A stretch of DNA of 64,000 bases, from positions 416,748 through 480,747 of the forward strand of contig MEHQ01001114.1 in the NCBI GenBank assembly GCA_008828725.1, read 5' to 3'. Shown piece by piece: positions 1-10,526 of this stretch. Positions within the stretch are counted from its first letter, which is position 1; the number at the start of each line of letters is the position of its first letter. The DNA comes from Saccharina japonica. Lineage: Eukaryota; Sar; Phaeophyceae; Laminariales; Laminariaceae. The notes beneath the pieces are model-generated. The model was given only the letters and a program-made list of their open reading frames with translations. It was not told the DNA's origin and did no database searches. The position numbers and the translations under genes were made by a program.

Positions 1-194
1 CGCACCTCGCCTACGGCTCGTGGTGCGCTGCCCGCACCACAGCAAGCCGGACGCCAATTTTACGCCCTGGTACACAAGTGCCACATGTCAGTCAGTAGGA
101 ACAGCACGAAACGCATATCATCGTTGTCGCTGTACCAAATTCCACAACAGGGGAACGCGGAATGCTCACGTATAAACTAAGTTTGATGTACAGT

Positions 195-455
195 ATTTGA
201 CCTTTTCGTGGCACGTGTCGCGATACGTGTCGTGACATATCGCGACACGCCACGGACGCTGCCGCGGCACGCCGCGGCATGTCCCGGCATGCTCCGACAC
301 CCCACGACGTGTCGCGACGAGTTTCGCGGGGAGAGTCGCGGCGAGTGACGCTAACCCCAACCCTAACCCTAATCCTAACCCTAACCCTAATCCTACGTGT
401 CGCGGCATGTCGCGAAATGCCGCGGCACGTGTCTCGACATGCTGCGACACGAACC
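195..455. repeat. TGTCGCGACA-type palindromic-word patch
   Basis: Low-complexity DNA made of degenerate copies of words such as TGTCGCGACA, CGTGTCG and CCGCGGCA, which are self-complementary or complementary to each other. They lie on both sides of a telomere-like run. Open frames across it in several phases are rich in Arg, Thr and Ser and reflect composition only. No gene is supported. Confidence 0.7.
351..395. repeat. Interstitial telomere-like repeat (CCCTAA)
   Basis: About seven units of CCCTAA/TCCTAA, equal to TTAGGG on the opposite strand, with single-base variants (CCCCAA, AATCC). The run lies inside the palindromic-word patch and not at a contig end, so it is an interstitial telomere sequence. 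Confidence 0.8.
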
Positions 456-688
456 ACGAAACATCAAATAATGTATGTAGATCCGTGCTTTTTGTTTACA
501 CAGCCGGGGGGGGGGATGGTCCACTATTAATAGAAAAAAAGAAGGAAAACAAAACAGCCGGTTGGGCCTATTGTCGTGATCAATGTCCAGAAAGTAGCAG
601 CTACAGTTGTACAGCAGTCTAGGACTTCATGTTCAGTGGGGACTGCAGTATAGCTTCATAGTTCATAGTGTATCGTAGGAGCAGTTTA
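456..688. other. Unassigned sequence before the LTR array
   Basis: No coding signal or known repeat recognised. It ends with TTTA immediately before the first LTR, which matters as a candidate target-site duplication. Confidence 0.5.
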
Positions 689-966
689 TGTAATGGTATG
701 GGCTAGGAAGGCCGGTAATTACCTCTGCATAGGTAATTGGTCCGTTTTCGTATAACTTGGATGGCATTCGTATTCGGTATTCGGGGTATTTATAATATCT
801 GTGGGCCATACTTGAAGCCCATCCCGAAGCAGATGTCATCTGGCTCGGGGATTAATAAAAGCTGCTTCTCTTCTACGCTTGACTCTACGGAAGGTGAGTA
901 ACACCAAGGATGCTTAGTAGACAAACCTGCAAGGGGATACTCTGTGTCTCACCCAGTCTTATCACA
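689..966. repeat. LTR copy 1
   Basis: 278 bp, TG...CA. It is followed by a shortened internal segment (967-1053) that has lost about 200 bp relative to the other two. Confidence 0.75.
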
Positions 967-1053
967 CGTGGCGTCGTCGGCAGGACGACTAGTCTTCTAG
1001 CTCTTTGGTCCGACCCTTTCGGGTTTTGTTTCTTTCTTTGAGCCGGCTCAAAG

Positions 1054-1330
1054 TGTAATGGTATGGGCTAGGAAGGCCGGTAATTACCTCTGCATAGGTA
1101 ATTGATCCGTTTTCGTATAACTTGGATGGCATTCGTATTCGGTATTCGGGGTATTTATAATATCTGTGGGCCATACTTGAAGCCCATCCCGAGCAGATGT
1201 CATCTGGCTCGGGGATTAATATAAGCTGCTTCTCTTCTACGCTTGACTCTACGGAAAGTGAGTAACACCAAGGATGCTTAATAGACAAACCTGCAAGGGG
1301 ATACTCTGTGTCTCACCCAGTCTTATCATA
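1054..1330. repeat. LTR copy 2
   Basis: 277 bp. It differs from copy 1 by a few substitutions, ends TATCATA instead of TATCACA, and has one base fewer in CCCGAGCAG. Confidence 0.75.
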
Positions 1331-1617
1331 CGTGGCGTCTTTGGCATTGCGACTAGTCTTCTAGCTCTTTGGTCCGACCCTTTCGGGTTTTGTTTCTTTC
1401 TTTTCATGTGGAGTTTCGCGTACGAGTACACACGGAAAAGTGGCATCATCTATCCCATCGAGCCTTGCCCCTGTCTCCCGGCTTCTTAGCCTAGCAACTT
1501 AGAGGTGTGGGAGGGGTTTTGAGGAGCCGCATCTTCGACTCATGTTCTAATTCGGGGAACTGGGATTTCCCCGTTTTTCCCATATTTCTGCATATACGGC
1601 TCATCAGGGTGGGCTAG

Positions 1618-1895
1618 TGTAATGGTATGGGCTAGGAAGGCCGGTAATTACCTCTGCATAGGTAATTGGTCCGTTTTCGTATAACTTGGATGGCATTCGT
1701 ATTCGGTATTCGGGGTATTTATAATATCTGTGGGCCATACTTGAAGCCCATCCCGAAGCAGATGTCATCTGGCTCGGGGATTAATAAAAGCTGCTTCTCT
1801 TCTACGCTTGACTCTACGGAAAGTGAGTAACACCAAGGATGCTTAATAGACAAACCTGCAAGGGGATACTCTGTGTCTCACCCAGTCTTATCACA
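1618..1895. repeat. LTR copy 3
   Basis: 278 bp, essentially identical to copy 4. It starts 564 bp after copy 2. The preceding internal segment 1331-1617 holds a purine-rich stretch (GTGTGGGAGGGG) and AGGGTGGG near its end, possible polypurine tracts. Confidence 0.75.
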
Positions 1896-2182
1896 CGTGG
1901 CGTCTTTGGCATTGCGACTAGTCTTCTAGCTCTTTGGTCCGACCCTTTCGGGTTTTGTTTCTTTCTTTTCATGTGGAGTTTCGCGTTTGAGTACACACGG
2001 AAAAGTGGCATCATCTATCCCATCGAGCCTTGCCCCTGTCTCCCGGCTTCTTAGCCTAGCAACTTAGAGGTGTGGGAGGGGTTTTGAGGAGCCGCATCTT
2101 CGACTCATGTTCTAATTCGGGGAACTGGGATTTCCCCGTTTTTCCCATATTTCTGCATATACGGCTCATCAGGGTGGGCTAG

Positions 2183-2460
2183 TGTAATGGTATGGGCTAG
2201 GAAGGCCGGTAATTACCTCTGCATAGGTAATTGGTCCGTTTTCGTATAACTTGGATGGCATTCGTATTCGGTATTCGGGGTATTTATAATATCTGTGGGC
2301 CATACTTGAAGCCCATCCCGAAGCAGATGTCATCTGGCTCGGGGATTAATAAAAGCTGCTTCTCTTCTACGCTTGACTCTACGGAAAGTGAGTAACACCA
2401 AGGATGCTTAATAGACAAACCTGCAAGGGGATACTCTGTGTCTCACCCAGTCTTATCACA
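2183..2460. repeat. LTR copy 4 (terminal)
   Basis: Last LTR of the array, 565 bp after copy 3. Similarity stops exactly at TATCACA, and the next bases are TTTA, matching the four bases before copy 1. Confidence 0.75.
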
Positions 2461-4101
2461 TTTACCTGTCTGTACTCTGTATACGTCACGTAGAGTAACA
2501 GCAGCGGTAGAATCCCTGACTGTTCATAACAGAAAGTAGTACACTTTCTCTAGAAGGGGAGTTCTACGTAGATGCGGAGTATTATGAGAAGGTTCAGATG
2601 TTCAGATACTGCACACTGCACAGTTGTACCAACACAAAGACTGTTCTTCGTTCCAGATCTCAAGGACCGTTCTTGACAGTCTCGAAGCTCCAAGCTTCTC
2701 GAGCGTAGCAGTTCTGTAGACGCCGAGACGACAACACGGAGCACCCTCTGTACACATTTTTTTTCTCTCTTCCCTTTGATCTGCTTTGATCTATTCTTCT
2801 CTTCACAGATAACGAGTACCAGTAAGCATGGACTTCAGAAGTCTATAGTTTTCGTAGGCTTTTCTTGCCCGCAAGCGGCCCCTTTCAACATCAATCGTCT
2901 TCTGCCTTTTCCAAACGCCAGCCAGGCAGTCTAACCACTACCAGCGCAAGCCTGTGCTACTGTTGCGGCGGATCGAGACGCACGTAACGTAAAATACGTA
3001 GAGGAATGCTTCCTAGGATTGTACAACTCCCTGTCAGTCTAAAGAGAGCACCGCTCTTGGGTAGTCAAAACAAAGTCAAAACTCACACAACCATTCAGGG
3101 AAAAAGCAAGAGAACTTGAGCTTGAGTAACCGCGAATCGAGTCTGAGTATAGCGATCCTTGCCGTGAGGTATCGTTGGAGGTTTGATTCGGAGATCTGTT
3201 GTATAGCACCGGAGGTTCGAAGAGGAGTGCTTGAAACAAAAGGACTGGTCTTTGCAGGAAGCAATCGTGACAAGATACAGGAGGAGTCTACCTGAAGACA
3301 TCCACGGAAAGGAAACGCACTACAGTAGAAGTGGTAAGAGACCAGGGACATGGGGTTGGAGGCCTGAGTGCGTACGTGTGAAATAGCTCTTATCCTTCGT
3401 TACATGGGGCTTCAGCTGGGATAGCTAGGATCCGTGGAGCTATGTTTACAGGTTGATCCTTTCGCTTGACTCACAGGTAGACATACAGCAGCAATCCAGG
3501 CCATCTTTGCTTCTTGCTTCAAGTTAATAAAATAATGTAAAAGTGGGCAGTCTAAACAGGTCTAAACATGAATGATTTTATGGGAGTTCAACCCTATTTT
3601 ATTGTTGAAAATCTCGCTTGACTTATGTACAAGTACACAGCAATAAGCCGTCGTGTTTTCCGTTGTCCTGTCCACCGTAGGGTACAATGTTTCTGCACTG
3701 CGTGCTCCGGTGCGACGAACACCTCGATCACCCGTAGTCCAGGACGGCAGAATAATAGTTCGGAGGCGCTTTCGCGTACGAGCATATATGAGTACGAGTA
3801 GTATTGTCTTCCTCGTACCGCTGCTATACACTTTTTGTCACAACTTGCTGCCCAGAAATCAGTATAAATTATAGGTAACAGCAACAGCAGGCTGCACGAG
3901 TGATGATAATCGGTGGTCGTGTACTCTAGGTGGTAACAGCATGAGACGCTATCTATGCTACGTACAGCTGTGCAGAGGGCAAACGAGAATCTCAAGCTCA
4001 TATCAGTTCAGATTCACGCTCCACCTGCCAAAGGTGCACCAACGAGATACCCGATTAGCCTGTGTGTGGCTGAACGTACAAACTGAGCTGGAAAAAGCAA
4101 C
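2461..4101. other. Unassigned 1.6-kb stretch
   Basis: No ORF with recognisable domains and no clear repeat. A strong pyrimidine tract ending in AG (about 2757-2808) looks like a 3' splice site, but no exon could be tied to it. Short frames at 3039-3351 and 3562-4001 overlap in several phases and are not supported as genes. Confidence 0.4.
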
Positions 4102-4302
4102 AACGCGTGCTACGATAGAAGTGCGTACTGTAGCACTTTTTTGCTAAAACGTTTTCGGAATGACAGGGCCTGCTCCTTAACTCAAAATCGTCGGAATTTC
4201 ATTGTTGTTGTGTCGGTTGTGTTGCACTATTGTCCGTTGCATACTCGCACCGCAAGCCGTGGGATTGTTCATCGGGTATATAGCGCTTTGGTTGCCCTCT
4301 AA
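4102..4302 (+). mobile_element. MITE-1 copy, 3' part missing
   Basis: Starts with the MITE-1 terminal sequence (ACGCGTGCTACGATAG) and continues through the family core (CTCCTTAACTCAAAATCGTCGG, read in two halves) and GTGGGATTGTTCATCGGG. The similarity stops at the first base of the Copia LTR at 4303, so the right half is lost. The remainder was not found beyond the far LTR at 10420. Confidence 0.7.
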
Positions 4303-4625
4303 TGAAATATAGTCGTTATACCCTTGACAGGTGGTCGCAATGGCGGTCACAGGCAACAGGAGTATGCTACCTTGCTGGTACTGTATTGGACGGATGATGC
4401 TCCACATATGATAAAACCCACAAATGGATTGATGTTGGGCAGATTGGGCCGCTTAGGTGGGAAAATCACGTTATATAACAATAGACCTCGAAGTCTAGTG
4501 GTGGGTGTGAGAGAAGTAAGAGAAGGCGGGGCAAGCCCGCTCTCTCTCTCGTAGCCAATCAGAGCCTTTGTTCGCCACAACAACAATATCTACGTGTAGG
4601 ACCCTGTGAAGAAACAAAACAAACA
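4303..4625 (-). repeat. Copia 3' LTR
   Basis: Aligns with 10180-10419 through shared blocks TTGACAGGTGGTCGC, ATTGGACGGATGA, CAATAGAC and GTCTAGTGGTG. Boundaries are taken at TG (4303) and CA (4625) and are approximate. It contains about 70 bp absent from the other LTR, around the pyrimidine run near 4540. Confidence 0.65.
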
Positions 4626-5567
4626 ACACGAAAAATCCTTTGGGGTCGTCAAATACTCGGTCGTAATTACGCCGCATGTCGGTCGAACCACAACGTATCA
4701 ATCCGTGTTTTGTTATTATTGCTGCCTATTGCCTAAAGCATCACCGATGCTACAGCTGTGCTCGGCCACTACAACATGCTGCTGGCGGAATCAGTGCCAC
4801 CTACAGTAGGTTGACCTATGATTATCAGCCAGTCAATCCCAGTTCTGGCCGGGCGTAGCTCGGGTAGATTTTCTTCTTGACTCTTCGCGATCCCGAAGCT
4901 ATCGACTAGTACTTGGGTACGTATCGGGGCTGCTACTCCCCGTCTACAGCAAGTCTATTACGGGGGACCATAGTAAATAGGACCAAATATTGCGAGTAAA
5001 AATATGTAAATATACAGGTTTTTGTGTATGCCGTAGGTCCTATTTACTACGGCCCCCCGTAATGGTAGTGCTACCTATTGCTTCCTTCGGCTACAGGTAC
5101 GTTCTGCTCTCCTCGGCTTGAGCAGTACTAGTGCTAACTGCTGCTGCCCCCGGCAACAGCAGTGGCGATGGACATTGATCAGAAAGGTAGGTTTTCACAC
5201 CCTAACATTTGTAACACTCTCCCTCAATGGAACTCGCACCGTTGTGGGCCCTAAAGCACCCACTAATGTTAACCCCGTCGATCGTCGATGCTTGTTTGAA
5301 ACATATACGAAGTCAAGTAAGCGTACGCAAACTTCTAAACTATACTGGTTGTAGGCCCAACATTTTCCCGGTAATCAGCAACACGCCGTCGTAGCTAGGG
5401 CTCTGACCGGTAATCAAACTATCACCAACAACAGCGTCAAACAAGTATACCGCACAGACAGTATTATGTGTGTTCCACGACGCTAATGGTCCTACATATG
5501 TCGGACACCTTTTCTGCACCGCCTTTGTCGCACCAGGAGCATCGCCGCGCTGCTTCTGGAGTGTCCT
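4626..5567 (-). other. Copia 3' untranslated region
   Basis: Lies between the polyprotein stop (5568-5570) and the 3' LTR. It holds the TA-type MITE at 4958-5062. No other structure was recognised. Confidence 0.5.
4958..5062. mobile_element. MITE-3 (TTACGGGGG ends), short copy
   Basis: 105 bp with near-perfect terminal inverted repeats of about 27 bp (TTACGGGGGACCATAGTAAA against TTACGGGGGGCCGTAGTAAA). TA precedes the left end; TG instead of TA follows the right end. A longer relative lies at 29611-29867. The TA target suggests a Tc1/mariner-like origin, which is an inference from the target dinucleotide. Confidence 0.75.
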
Positions 5568-5968
5568 TAGACCTTGAAGTTGTTGATGATCCCAATGGGG
5601 TACCGATGGCGGTGTTTGCTGAGGAGGTTCGTCCCCATGTCGGCTGTGTTGAGCTCGTTTGGGACGTAGTGGACGCTGAGTTTCCCCTATTGTATGATCT
5701 CGCGCATTTAGAACATCCTCGTTGTCACGTGTTTCGCACGCGAGCTGTTGGTCTTGATTTTGGCCACGTGAAGAGCCGCGGTGTTGTCGATGTGGATCGG
5801 GATACACTTGAACGCCTCCTCGAATCGTAGTTCCCCCACCACACCGGCGCAGTAAATTGTATCCTTCATCGCCTGTGCTGCTGCCACGAGCTCGGCCTCC
5901 ATCGTTGACTGGGCCGTCATCCCTTGCGTTCCCACTTTGAAGCTCACAGGCCCGTTGCACATCATCAT
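5568..5968 (-). pseudogene. Copia RNase H region, C-terminus of pol
   Basis: The - strand frame contains TAQSTMEAELVAA, AMKDTIYCAGVVGEL and IHIDNTAALHVAK, the signature blocks of Copia RNase H. It breaks after RAKHVTTRMF with a stop. The homologous sequence then continues (GKLSVHYVPNELNTADMG, then HRYPIGIINNFKV) to a stop at 5568-5570, which is where Copia polyproteins normally end. Overlapping frames on both strands here are shadows. Confidence 0.8.
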
Positions 5969-5971
5969 GAC

Positions 5972-7190
5972 TTACGACGACGTTAACTTGCCACTGTCCG
6001 GGCTGTTGCCCCAGTTGACGTCTGAGAACGCTGCCAACTTGAACCCTCCTTGCAAGTAGGTACTGTTGAAATCGATGCTGCCGGCGAGGTGGCGGAGTAG
6101 ATTCCTAGCTTCCCCCAGGTGTGCTTTCGACGGGTTCGACATTGCCCTCGCTAGCTGGTTGACACCGTAGAAGAGGTCGTAGCAGCTTACACGAATCAGG
6201 TACATGGTGCTGCCGACGATGGACTGGTACCGCTGCGTGTCTGCTTTGCTCAGAAGATTCCCTCCCCCCTGGTTGATCGATAACCCCGGAACGACCCCGA
6301 TCGTGTACACCGGTTTGCACTCCCCCATGCCGTATATCTCGACCGCCGACTTGGTGTAGTGCGCTTGCAAGATGGTGAGTGTCTCTTTCTCGCGGTCGGG
6401 GGTGAATTTTATTCCAAGCACCATCGAGACGCCCCCCATGCACTTGACTTCGAAGCGCCGCACCTGCTTCTCCTCCAGTTGCTTGAGCAGCACTTTGTTC
6501 TGCCCCATCAGGAAAATACCATCGACGTAGATGGTGAGGATGACCGTGCCCTCGTTCCAGCTCGCTAACGTTGGTTATTTCGTGGTTGCGGCGGTGAATA
6601 TCCCATTATTGTGCTTGTAGGTGTAGATGCTGGGGTCGGACCTGAGTTGCTTGAATCCTTTGGCGATCACGACGTCGTCGACGGTACCATGCCAGTTGGC
6701 TGGTTCCTGCGGGATTCCATAGAGGCTTCTGCGATTGCTCGTTACTTCGTGGACTCCGTTGCGGTCTGTCTCCTCGTGCCCAGGGTGCCATTTTCACGAA
6801 GGTGTTATGTCGACGGGAGAGTTGAGAAATGCCATGGGGACAAGTACTGCACCACCTCGAGTTATTTTCTCCGCCGCTAGAGCCAATACCATGCGGGTGC
6901 TTTGAACACGACTCACAGGGGCAACATTGCGCCCGCGGTGAACTCCTGCCACTACCCCCAAACCGAGCACCGGCATCCTAGCTTTGTGGGAGTCATCGGC
7001 CTTTACCTTGTAGACCCACCGTGAGCCGGTGCGTTCCGATCCCGCAGGAACCGAGGTGATCGGGACGAGGCCATGTAGATCTGGTTCTTGACCAGGCTCG
7101 ATATATCCTTGTCTTCGGCTGACTCCCACAGAGCAGTCCCCGGCAGCTTCCTCGCCTCTGAAAAAGTGTTCGGAAGTATTTTCGTCTTTC
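5972..7190 (-). pseudogene. Copia reverse transcriptase, inactivated
   Basis: From the N-terminal side: EARKLPGTALWESAEDKDI, then GSRWVYKVKADDSHKARM, then RMVLALAAE, then after frame changes the SLYG.PQEPANWHGT region, and a frame from about 6580 to 5972 ending with YQSIVGSTMYL and QLARAMSNPSKAH. These are the conserved blocks of Copia RT. The active-site motif normally YVDD reads YVDG (about 6516-6527), losing the second catalytic aspartate. The block that should read LDVKTAFLN reads VLVPMAFLN, losing the first. A stop precedes the YVDG segment. The copy cannot encode an active enzyme. Confidence 0.8.
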
Positions 7191-7690
7191 CCCCCCCCTC
7201 CGAACACATTTGAAGGTGCGTGTTGGTGGTGGCATAGGCGTACTCCGCGAAGGTGTGCAGTTCCTTCTTGTGTGCCATGTCCGGTGTATCTGCGCCGGTG
7301 CATAGGTTGAGCTGTTGTTGATCGCGCAACGTACACTCGGTAACCAGAAAACGGAGCCCCCCGGCGGCAGTCGCCACTTAGCGTGTTACCGCAAGCAAGC
7401 GTGCTATCCAGCATTCCACCGGCCTTGAATTTCTCCCTGTATATTAGCTCGAAGGGTTGGTTGATGCTGAGTTCCGGCGTCTTCGGGTGAGCTTGCTGAG
7501 TGCTCTCCCTGATGGCGCAAACGCTTCAGAGCGACACTCCCTCTTTAAAGCTCACGCAGTTGTCATCGGTTTTGCTAAGAAACTCCTAAATTATCCCGTT
7601 GATTTCTCATGCGGCGGTGTCAAGTATCTGCGTCCGCCTTGTCCGGTAGTGCCATGCTCGGCGCGTACACCTTCAAGTTGATCGAGAAGA
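7003..7690 (-). pseudogene. Copia GAG-pre-integrase and truncated integrase
   Basis: Around 7450-7640 the - strand shows, across several frames, HRRM, a CVSFKEGVS-like block, and STQQAHPKTPELSINQPFEL, matching the GAG-pre-integrase domain and the start of integrase. Only about 150 residues separate this from the RT linker (LPNTFSEARKLPG), whereas a complete integrase core and C-terminal domain would need roughly twice that. No D,D(35)E core could be picked out. A large deletion is the simplest reading. Confidence 0.6.
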
Positions 7691-7973
7691 GGTCGCAGGC
7701 GCCCGCGACGTTTTCGAGCGGGGGGTCAAAGTCGCTCGTCTCGATGCGCAAATGATCCAGTGCGAGGACGGTGACTATGCCCTCTGACGGTGCTCCTGGG
7801 ACCGAGAACATAGTACTTGCTTAGTCGACTTACTACCACGACTGATAGTCTTACGGCTGCATCTGTCCATGAGTGTCGAGAACGGTGCCGCTGATGACTC
7901 CGGTGGCGTCCTCCATTACCTAGTGGTTGCCTGCCTTGGCGATCGTGTGTGGTACGGCCAAAGGCTTGTAGTT

Positions 7974-8113
7974 TTACAGCCGCCGACGGAGTCCGGGAGC
8001 GACGTAGTCGTCGAAGTAGTGCTCGGATGCCTGGTTGTCCACAAGGACCAGGATGTTCCCGGCGGTGACCACCCCACCGTTGTTGTATGGTTCAACCACG
8101 GCCATCGAGGCCT
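7974..8113 (-). pseudogene. Copia aspartic protease remnant
   Basis: A - strand frame reads AGNILVLVDNQASEHYFDD and then APGLRRRL before a stop. Copia proteases have D-S/T-G-A at this place followed by HYFDD-like residues. Here the catalytic aspartate is kept but the next residues are N-Q, so the glycine is lost (about 8025-8042). Confidence 0.65.
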
Positions 8114-8268
8114 AGAAACCGAGTGGTTCTCTGAATCCTCCCACCGCTGCTACTGACGGCCCATCCAGCGGGTGGTCCACCCCGACCAAAACAAGCGGCT
8201 TGCTTCGCCGCGCCTCGTCTAATATCTCACCGTAAGAGATGGTAGGTGCGAGGTCGTCCACAGCAGAA

Positions 8269-8450
8269 GTAGTTGCCATGTACGAACCACATCCTTGGAA
8301 GCGTCCGGGCTGCCCACGCTGTGCCTGTTGATGGCGTAGGCTCGCGATGTTGTCGGGAAGTAGTTACCATGTACGAAACAGATCCCTGGAGGAGCGCCCC
8401 CGCTACCCACGCTGTGCCTGTCGATAGCGAAGGCTCGCGATGTTGTCGGC
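8269..8450. repeat. 91-bp tandem duplication in the gag-protease linker
   Basis: GTAGTTGCCATGTACGAA at 8269 recurs as GTAGTTACCATGTACGAA at 8360, and similarity continues to about 8450 (CACGCTGTGCCTGT, GGCTCGCGATGTTGTCGG). The period of 91 is not a multiple of three and shifts the frame. Confidence 0.75.
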
Positions 8451-8828
8451 TGCTGCTGTGGAATAGACAAGGGTGGCTCACGTTGCGTGCTGGCATTGCT
8501 GCTGAGCGTTGATCGCGTTGCTGTGCTGGCACGGTTGTTGTACGTTAGCGAGGGTGGCCTCCTGGCACAGGTGCTGCATACCGATGATGTTCGCGTGCCG
8601 CACTGGTGCTGGATGCTGGCGACGTTGACACTGCCGTTGTTAGACTGCTGCTGTTGTTGTACTTTGCACTCAGCGTCGCTGTGAGTCACGGATACGCGGA
8701 AAGAGCCCTACTTGGTCCTGCCTGCGACACCGTTTTGTGCCTTCTTCGTTGACTGCCGCCTGTTGTTCTGCTACTTTTGGTACTTGAGGTCGTACTTGGG
8801 GCGACCCTTTTGGTAGTGACCTTGTTCT

Positions 8829-9552
8829 TTACAGATATATGTAGCAAGGTATCCCGTTTAGGTCACCTTGTACAACAACGTCTACCCCGCGGCCCGCGAC
8901 AGACGGTGTGCTTGAAGGGCGGGAAAGGAGGTCAGCGTACATGTTCCGCAGCGTAAATATGCCGTCCTCCATGGTGAATTCGCCGTATCGAAAGCTGTTG
9001 TTCCGCACGAACTCGTACTCCTGAGGAAGAACGGTGAGGATCGTGTCGCTGAAGTAGCCGTCGATGCTCTGCCCCCCCATCTCGTACAGACGGTTGTGGG
9101 CGGTCTCCCTGTGGTACAGAAACTCGTCGGGGTCCTGTCCCCTTTGGAGCGTTGTGCTGCTCAGGCAGTTGCTAGGCTCCTGGCGAGTGGCGTTGCTGCA
9201 GGCGTTGTACTTTTCCTCCAGTGCCTTCCAAGCCTTTTGTTTGTTTCCGAGTCCCTCCCTTGCTGTTCTCCGGACGCAGCGTTTCATCACCATGGCGGCT
9301 CCCCCGCTTGTAGCCAGGATTCAGGAAGAGCATGGAGTAGAAGCTGGTGTTGTGTCGATCCCACTTAGTCAAAGTTTCGTCCTCGGTCGGGGTGGGTTTC
9401 TCTTCCCTCATCAGGAGGTTTTAGATAACAGAGGCTGACATGTTGAGGATGGCCTTGAGCTTGTCGGCGAATTGGATAAAGTCGTGCATGTCCTTCCCGT
9501 CGAAACGTGGGAGGCCTTTGGCTGTCTGCGTTATTTCGTTGAGGTCTTCCAT
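8829..9552 (-). pseudogene. Copia gag (UBN2-type), frameshifted
   Basis: The - strand frame begins with MEDLNEITQTAKGLPRFDG at 9552 and stops at 9421-9423. Another frame carries TLTKWDRHNTSFYSMLFL. A third, from 9293 down, carries KAWKALEEKYNA, LYHRETAHNRLYEMGG, FSDTILTVLPQEYEFV and TLRNMYADLLSR, typical of Copia gag. Three frames over one domain show at least two frameshifts. The expected CCHC zinc knuckle downstream (8160-8828) is not visible; that stretch is Ser/Thr/Gln-rich. Confidence 0.8.
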
Positions 9553-10149
9553 CCCCCATTTGTTTTTTTTATCGCAACAGTAGTGTGCGGGTTTGGTTTT
9601 TAATTCGCCTGTAGCCTTGACTAGCTTTGGCTCTCTTCCTTTGCCGCAACAGTACTCGTATATTGCGGGTCTATTTCCGACTCCACCTTGAACTCGCGAC
9701 TAGCTTAGACTTCTCGAAGTATTTCCTTTGCTACAATTGGCGTTGGCGTTAGCTGCCATCACGGCTTTTGCGGTCTGTCTCTGTAATTGTTACAAGCGGA
9801 CGCTTGTATGTACTGTAGTGCAATTTATTTCGCCCCGAGGGCACTGTTGTTACCGGATACTTTGACACCTGACCACGGGTAGAATCGCAAACGCAAACCA
9901 CACACACGCCCCCACTCAGGGTGAAACGGCGTGCTATGTGGTGCAATTTATGACGAGCAGTGCACCGATTTAAAGATGCCTCACTCGTACGTAGTTGTGC
10001 GGCGTCTTGGCTCGTTGGCCAATCCGCTATCCCTTATTTGACGTAAACTCACTTTTTGTTCGATTTTGAACCTTGTCCAGGCCAGCTCTCCGCTGGGATC
10101 CCTCGTGGAGTCGTCTCGAGAATCCTTAGACGTGTATGCCTTGCTGTAG
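9553..10149 (-). other. Copia 5' untranslated leader
   Basis: About 600 bp between the primer-site region and the gag start. No ORF or repeat of note. Confidence 0.5.
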
Positions 10150-10168
10150 ACCGAAGCACATAACCTAT
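10150..10168 (-). promoter_or_regulatory. Possible half-tRNA(iMet) primer-binding site
   Basis: On the - strand, just inside the 5' LTR, the sequence reads TAGGTTATGTGCTTCGG. Drosophila copia uses GGTTATGGGCCCAG, complementary to the anticodon half of initiator tRNA, as its primer site. The first seven bases match, and the site lies about a dozen bases from the LTR end. Confidence 0.35.
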
Positions 10169-10179
10169 CGAGGAATACA

Positions 10180-10419
10180 TGGTAGTGGTTATCCTCTTGA
10201 CAGGTGGTCGCGGTCGCGGGAGGCAGCATAGTAACATGCTGGTATTGGACGGATGACGTTCCACAGGTGACATAACCCACAGGCTGATTGATGTTGTGCA
10301 GATCGAGCCACTCATGTGGGCAAGCATAGCTTAGAGAAAACAATAGACTCCGGAGTCTAGTGGTGAAGGCGAGAGAAGCCAGAGCGGGTGGGGCAGGTCC
10401 CCGTGAAGAACAACAAACA
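10180..10419 (-). repeat. Copia 5' LTR
   Basis: Partner of 4303-4625. Boundaries are approximate (TG at 10180, CA at 10419). About 70 bp present in the other LTR is missing here. Confidence 0.65.
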
Positions 10420-10526
10420 CCAGACCCAGCGTTAGCACATCCAGCAGCACAACCCTTCACACGACACTGCTGAGATTGCCTACGCCATATACACAAAACG
10501 CACGATGGCGTTCGACATGAACACGC

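Larger units (their letters stand above)
689..2460. mobile_element. Tandem miniature LTR retrotransposon (TRIM-like)
   Basis: Four near-identical segments of about 278 bp, each starting TGTAATGG and ending TATCACA (TATCATA in the second), alternate with three internal segments of 87, 287 and 287 bp. The order is LTR-int-LTR-int-LTR-int-LTR. The LTR-sized units begin TG and end CA, carry a TATA-like stretch (GTATTTATAATATC) and an AATAAAAGC poly(A)-like signal, and are followed two bases later by TGGCGTC, as expected of a primer-binding site. TTTA precedes the first unit and follows the last, a 4-bp candidate target duplication. The internal parts are too short for gag or pol, so this is a non-autonomous TRIM-like element expanded by unequal recombination. 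Short ORFs inside are repeated by the array and are not genes. Confidence 0.75.
4303..10419 (-). mobile_element. Degenerate Ty1/Copia LTR retrotransposon
   Basis: Read on the - strand it has a 5' LTR (10180-10419), a possible half-tRNA primer site, gag, an aspartic-protease region, a GAG-pre-integrase remnant, RT, RNase H and a 3' LTR (4303-4625), in the Copia order (integrase before RT). Every domain is interrupted by stops or frame changes, key catalytic residues are altered, and most of the integrase core appears to be missing. The LTRs are strongly diverged and differ in length by about 80 bp, consistent with an old insertion. No matching target duplication was seen. A TA-type MITE sits inside the 3' untranslated part. 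Confidence 0.85.

Noticed and set aside
1249..2054. Repeated 66-71-codon frames in the LTR array
   Set aside because: They recur only because the units are tandem, and lie across LTR/internal junctions on both strands.
5340..5960. 206-codon - strand frame as a separate gene
   Set aside because: It overlaps the recognisable Copia RNase H in another frame; its composition is that of a shadow frame.
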